Shown here: positions 60,528 through 64,000 of the stretch, in pieces
How positions within the stretch are numbered: position 1 is the first letter of the stretch
Layout of the letters: every line of letters starts with the position of its first letter
From: Metabacillus mangrovi
GTDB taxonomy: Bacteria; Bacillota; Bacilli; Bacillales; Bacillaceae
Assembly: GCF_009711125.1 (NCBI RefSeq)
Contig: NZ_WMIB01000017.1
Location: forward strand, 22,777 to 86,776
DNA: 64,000 nucleotides
Reading direction: 5' to 3'
The notes under the pieces: generated by a model
What the model saw: only the letters and a program-made list of their open reading frames with translations
The model's database searches: none
Told to the model about the DNA's origin: nothing
Position numbers and translations under genes: made by a program

Positions 60528-62384
60528 TTAAAGCTGTGTGAGCGTATTCGTCACGGTCATAACCGTTATGATAAACGCATTGATAAATCCAGCAAGATAC
60601 GGGTTTCTCGTAACCTTATAAATCTTGCGTGAAATGACGGCAGCCACAATGAGTATGATGATAATCGGGAATAACCAGATTCCGATAATATGGGACAGAT
60701 CATTGTAGAACACTTCACCGGTAATCCAGAAATTCATATATTGAATGACTACCAGAATGATAATGCCAATGGAGTTGGCGAGAGCCATGATTGCCGTATT
60801 GACCCACTCCCGGCTGCCGATTTTCACAAAATTAAAGCAGTTGATCGCGATTGAATTCGCAACATAGAACAGCAGGAAAAACGGGAGATACTTAAGTGCG
60901 ATCAGCAGTTTATCAGGTGTAAAGGTTTTAATGGTCAGTACCCAGATGCGGAAATCCGCTTTGAAGAAGTAGTCTGCGATGAATACGAGACTATAGGCTA
61001 AAACAGATACCGTTAACGCGAGACCCAGAGTTTTCATCAGAGCTCTGAAGCTGATTAGAACGCCGGTTTCCTTAAGATCCAAGCCATTCTTCTTGGAATA
61101 GAAGAAGTGGGAAGCAGCCATTATCACTAAAGCAAACAATCCCGTCACAACACACCAGACTCCGATATAAAATGGCGGGAACTGCGGGAAAAATGCCGGA
61201 ATACTAGCAACGGACCAGTTATAAAGAGCGAGATAACTAAAGTAAGAAACGAGTGCACTCGCAGCAATGCCTCCCCAGAACCAGAGCTTTCCTATGCCCT
61301 TAGGTGCAGCTTGTGCCTTCACTTCCTGATCAGCACGCAGAGAAGCAAAAGGAGCTGTAAACAAAAGTACCTTCGTCACAGAGACAATGAACAGGACAAA
61401 GCCAGCTAACCCAATAAAGTTAAAGAAGACTTTCCATTGCCAGATTTGATTAGAGCTATTGAGCTGGTCAGGAGCTCCTAATGAATCATCAAAAAACTCA
61501 ATCGTGCTTTCGACTACATCCTTCGAAAAGTGATTCCATGGATGGATCTGGGCAGGATTGTAAATCACCCGGGTGGCTTCTTCGCCATCAATGGTCTGCT
61601 TATACAATTTGTAGCTCTCCCGCTTTTCCCCTTCAGCGGGATCTTTCCCAAAGTTTAAAAAGGACTGTGCCGGGTCTGTATGAATGTAGTTTCTTGGTAC
61701 GGTAGGTTTTCCGTCTGCACCCATCGTTCTGAAGAAAAATTCATCATACTGGGCAGCGATTACCCCTACGTCCCTTGATCCGTAAACGTTTTCATATTTG
61801 GCGTCCTTAGGCTTCAGCGCCCAGTATAAAGGTTCTCCGGGATCGCTCGTATACATGGCATCATTGGCGATCAGCAGAACGGACGATACGAGAGGGTTCT
61901 CCTGCTTATTGTCCTCGTTGATGGACCAGTTCGCAGCCCTTGCACCATTGGAATGGCCGGTAATGCCGATCTTTTCTTTATCTACGTAAGGAAGATCTGC
62001 AAGTAATTTTACAGCGTCATACATTCCTGTACCATTTACAGGCCACTCCTCAGGTTTTACAGCATCTGAATTGCCGTGGCCATACATATCGATGGAAATG
62101 ACCACATAACCCCGTCTAGACAATTCCACGTAATTCAAGTCCTGCATTTCCCGTGTATTGTACCAGCCGTGACTCGTAACAATAGCCGGAGCAGGCTGGT
62201 CTTTCGTTGCATTTTCAGGCACAAACAGCAATCCGCTCAGCATATGGCCTGAAGAAGTTTCCCACCTCAGATCCTTTATTTTCACCTGACCGCCTGACGT
62301 TTGAAGCAAAGATGCACCAATCGCACTAATCAAACATAAAACCAATGAAATGACCAGCATCCGGAATGATCTCTTTTTATTCAT
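60528..62384 (-). CDS. membrane-anchored alpha/beta-hydrolase with C-terminal permease-like region
   Basis: Protein of 618 aa. One N-terminal span (FRMLVISLVLCLISAIGASLL) then an extracytoplasmic alpha/beta-hydrolase (about 40-315): VTSHGWYNTREM (oxyanion loop), nucleophile GHSNGAR, NDAMY and the His in NPAQIHPWNHF near residue 280. The second half (330-618) has eight to nine spans. Hydrolase fused to a long membrane region is unusual and its substrate unknown; a lipid or cell-wall ester is possible. ATG with GGGGGAGAGC upstream. A perfect 11-bp inverted repeat lies 20 bp before the start. Confidence 0.8.
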   Translation of the reverse strand: MNKKRSFRMLVISLVLCLISAIGASLLQTSGGQVKIKDLRWETSSGHMLSGLLFVPENATKDQPAPAIVTSHGWYNTREMQDLNYVELSRRGYVVISIDMYGHGNSDAVKPEEWPVNGTGMYDAVKLLADLPYVDKEKIGITGHSNGARAANWSINEDNKQENPLVSSVLLIANDAMYTSDPGEPLYWALKPKDAKYENVYGSRDVGVIAAQYDEFFFRTMGADGKPTVPRNYIHTDPAQSFLNFGKDPAEGEKRESYKLYKQTIDGEEATRVIYNPAQIHPWNHFSKDVVESTIEFFDDSLGAPDQLNSSNQIWQWKVFFNFIGLAGFVLFIVSVTKVLLFTAPFASLRADQEVKAQAAPKGIGKLWFWGGIAASALVSYFSYLALYNWSVASIPAFFPQFPPFYIGVWCVVTGLFALVIMAASHFFYSKKNGLDLKETGVLISFRALMKTLGLALTVSVLAYSLVFIADYFFKADFRIWVLTIKTFTPDKLLIALKYLPFFLLFYVANSIAINCFNFVKIGSREWVNTAIMALANSIGIIILVVIQYMNFWITGEVFYNDLSHIIGIWLFPIIIILIVAAVISRKIYKVTRNPYLAGFINAFIITVMTVTNTLTQL

Positions 62385-62403
62385 CTGCTCTCCCCCTCAT
62401 TCT

Positions 62404-62432
62404 CATTATAGGAGTCTTTTCCTCCTATAATG
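62404..62432. promoter_or_regulatory. 11-bp perfect inverted repeat before the membrane hydrolase
   Basis: CATTATAGGAG-N7-CTCCTATAATG at 62404-62432. On the minus strand it contains a TATAAT sequence and lies just before the ribosome-binding site, so it is a candidate operator or leader hairpin. No T-run follows. Confidence 0.6.
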
Positions 62433-62464
62433 TTTTCTTTTCCAAGTCAATAGCAGACAAAAAA

Positions 62465-62516
62465 AGACCCGTACTTTAAAAGGACCTTCGTAAAAGGGTC
62501 CTAAAAGCATGGGTCT
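62465..62516. other. nested hairpin of unknown function
   Basis: Outer arms AGACCC (62465-62470) and GGGTCT (62511-62516) enclose inner arms AGGACC (62481-62486) and GGTCCT (62497-62502), with joining stretches of 10 and 8 nt. It lies in the divergent space between the hydrolase and surface-protein genes. Structured leader RNA or a terminator-like relic; no known riboswitch motif recognised. Confidence 0.4.
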
Positions 62517-62711
62517 CCAGTCTCTCACCATCGTTAACTTGTAAATTCAGGATACTTTTTATTGAAAGCGGTGTCAATCAATTTATTTCGGTTTTCGAAG
62601 TATTCCTAAAGAATCTGGTGACTTAAACTCTGTATAAATTTTTTATAGTATTTTTATACAAATCGGTATAATATTAGTAGGTAAATAATACTAGATTTAG
62701 GGGAGATAGGT

Positions 62712-64000
62712 TTGAAATTAAAATTATTAAAATATGGTATCGTTGCTTGCTTTTTATTTTGCTTAATTTTACCTAATCAAAGTTCAGCTGCTTCAGACAA
62801 AGTTAAGCCTATAATTTCAGGGGCTGGAAACAAGATTCTATTCATTGGTAATTCTTTTAATTCTATGTCGGGGGTAACCGCCAAGGATAACATAGATGGA
62901 ATTGTGACCAAAAACATAAAAGTTTCAGGCACGGTTAACACGAAAAAGGCCGGAAGTTACAAACTTACTTATATGGTCTCGGATAAAGCTAAGAACAAAA
63001 CGATCGTCATCCGTACCATTACTGTAAAAAAGGACACGGTTAAACCTACAATTAGCGGAGCCATCAATAACACAATTTATATCGGGAATTCTTTCAGCGC
63101 GTTGGCGGGAGTTACCGCGAAAGACAATGCAGACGGAAACATTACTAAATCTATTAAAGTGTCTGGTTCAGTTAACATCAAGAAGAGAGGAAATTACAAG
63201 CTTACCTATACCGTTTCGGATCGAGCAAAGAACAAAGCGACCGTCACCCGTACTATTACTGTAAAAAAAGATTCGATTAAACCTTCTATTAGTGGAGCTG
63301 CCAATAAAACAATATCCCTAGGTACTTCTTTTAGCACTATGGCAGGAGTTACAGCAAAAGATAATGTGGATGGAAATATTACCAAATCTATTAAGGTATC
63401 CGGTTCAATAAATTTGAAAAAAGCTGGAGTTTATAAAATTACTTATACAGTTTCGGATAAAGCAAAAAACACTTCTGTTGTAACTCGTATCATTACGGTT
63501 CTTGATAAGATTAGACCTGAAATTTCTGGAATACAGGATACACAGATTTACCTTGGTAATAATTTTAATGCTCTAGCTGGTGTTTCTGCTTCTGATAACA
63601 ATGACGGGAACCTTACATCCACTATCAAAGCTGTTGGTTCAGTCGATGTTAATAAAGCGGGAATCTACGTGTTAACTTATTCAGTCACCGATAAGTCCGG
63701 TAATACCTCTTCTGTCCAACGTAAGGTAACAGTGATTGATAACATCAAACCCGTTATTACCGGAACCCAAGATAAACAAATTAATTTTAATGAAGCTTTT
63801 GATCCTTTAGCTGGTGTTTCTGCTTCTGATAACAATGATGGGGATCTAACTTCTTCTATCAAAGTTGCTGGTTCAGTCAGCATTAATAAAGCGGGAATCT
63901 ACATGTTAACTTATTCAGTCACCGATAAGTCCGGTAATACCTCTTCTGTCCAACGTAAGGTAACAGTGATTGATAACATCAAACCCGTTATTACCGGAAC
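62712..64000 (+). CDS. DUF5011-repeat surface protein (partial, runs off the window)
   Basis: Secreted protein, open from TTG 62712 to the end of the window (about 429 codons, no stop). GGGGAGATAGG precedes the TTG. A signal peptide (LKLLKYGIVACFLFCLILPNQSSAA) leads into DUF5011/Ig-like repeats of 78-79 aa, each with KPxIxG, GVxAxDNxDG, KxAGxYxLTYxVxDKxxN and RxxTV; five complete copies and the start of a sixth are in view. Repeats four and five are nearly identical at DNA level in their last 115 bp (63651-63766 against 63885-64000, about one difference), which points to recent duplication. TATAAT at 62667-62672 is a likely -10. Probably an adhesin or wall protein; the anchor must lie beyond the window. 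Confidence 0.85.
   Translation, partial: MKLKLLKYGIVACFLFCLILPNQSSAASDKVKPIISGAGNKILFIGNSFNSMSGVTAKDNIDGIVTKNIKVSGTVNTKKAGSYKLTYMVSDKAKNKTIVIRTITVKKDTVKPTISGAINNTIYIGNSFSALAGVTAKDNADGNITKSIKVSGSVNIKKRGNYKLTYTVSDRAKNKATVTRTITVKKDSIKPSISGAANKTISLGTSFSTMAGVTAKDNVDGNITKSIKVSGSINLKKAGVYKITYTVSDKAKNTSVVTRIITVLDKIRPEISGIQDTQIYLGNNFNALAGVSASDNNDGNLTSTIKAVGSVDVNKAGIYVLTYSVTDKSGNTSSVQRKVTVIDNIKPVITGTQDKQINFNEAFDPLAGVSASDNNDGDLTSSIKVAGSVSINKAGIYMLTYSVTDKSGNTSSVQRKVTVIDNIKPVITG

Noticed and set aside
62465..62516. c-di-GMP or other known riboswitch before the DUF5011 gene
   Set aside because: The conserved core sequences of the riboswitch classes I know are not present.

Overview
The window reads as a chromosomal segment of a Gram-positive, endospore-former-type member of the Bacillaceae (Bacillus sensu lato). 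The evidence is the gene set (DbpA/YxiN helicase, BceRS-BceAB module, GntR-GntP, YumC-like ferredoxin-NADP reductase, Mqo, DUF2339/DUF3999 and DUF3900 genes), lipoproteins with classical lipoboxes, strong GGAGG ribosome-binding sites with frequent TTG and GTG starts, and Firmicutes regulatory sites (CIRCE, CcpA cre, Fur 7-1-7 boxes, GntR operator). No rRNA, tRNA, CRISPR array, transposase or phage gene was recognised. Exact genus cannot be fixed by eye.

Layout. 1-4.3 kb: AT-rich accessory segment with a DUF1672 lipoprotein, a lipase-fold/helical protein split by a single frameshift, a 191-bp tandem repeat and a small membrane protein. 4.3-15.2 kb: DNA repair and housekeeping (AlkD-like glycosylase coupled to an alpha/beta hydrolase, lipoprotein, dbpA, DUF3900, an RQC-domain protein, DUF2339/DUF3999 membrane pair). 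15.4-22.8 kb: diguanylate cyclase, CIRCE-controlled htpG, YeiH-type transporter, secreted metallophosphoesterase, CysL-like LysR regulator. 22.8-30 kb: Cys-rich protein, complete Bce-type peptide-antibiotic sensing and detoxification module, a second BcrA-type ABC pair. 30-40.9 kb: DUF4064, UDG-like protein, cysteine dioxygenase, a large Big2-domain surface protein, a two-gene three-component glycosylation system and a SWIM-SNF2 helicase. 41-49.4 kb: gntR-gntP under cre and GntR operator, several small membrane proteins, a prolyl-4-hydroxylase with a perfect cre, mqo. 49.8-57.3 kb: Met-type ABC importer next to a Fur-controlled flavin reductase, divergent from a Fur-controlled hydroxamate-siderophore importer. 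57.8-64 kb: DUF1761, HEAT-repeat protein, a 7TM-PAS-GGDEF cyclase, a membrane alpha/beta hydrolase and the start of a DUF5011-repeat surface protein that runs off the window.

The least explained structure is a set of intergenic arrays (28.1, 49.5, 49.7, 57.6 kb, and more loosely 3.2 kb) built of short AT-rich units phased every 20-21 bp. Three of them end with a related 29-bp motif placed exactly 18 bp after the last regular unit. Two small genes below the usual length cut-off (56 aa at 43231-43401, 34 aa at 45750-45854) were found by reading the gaps.
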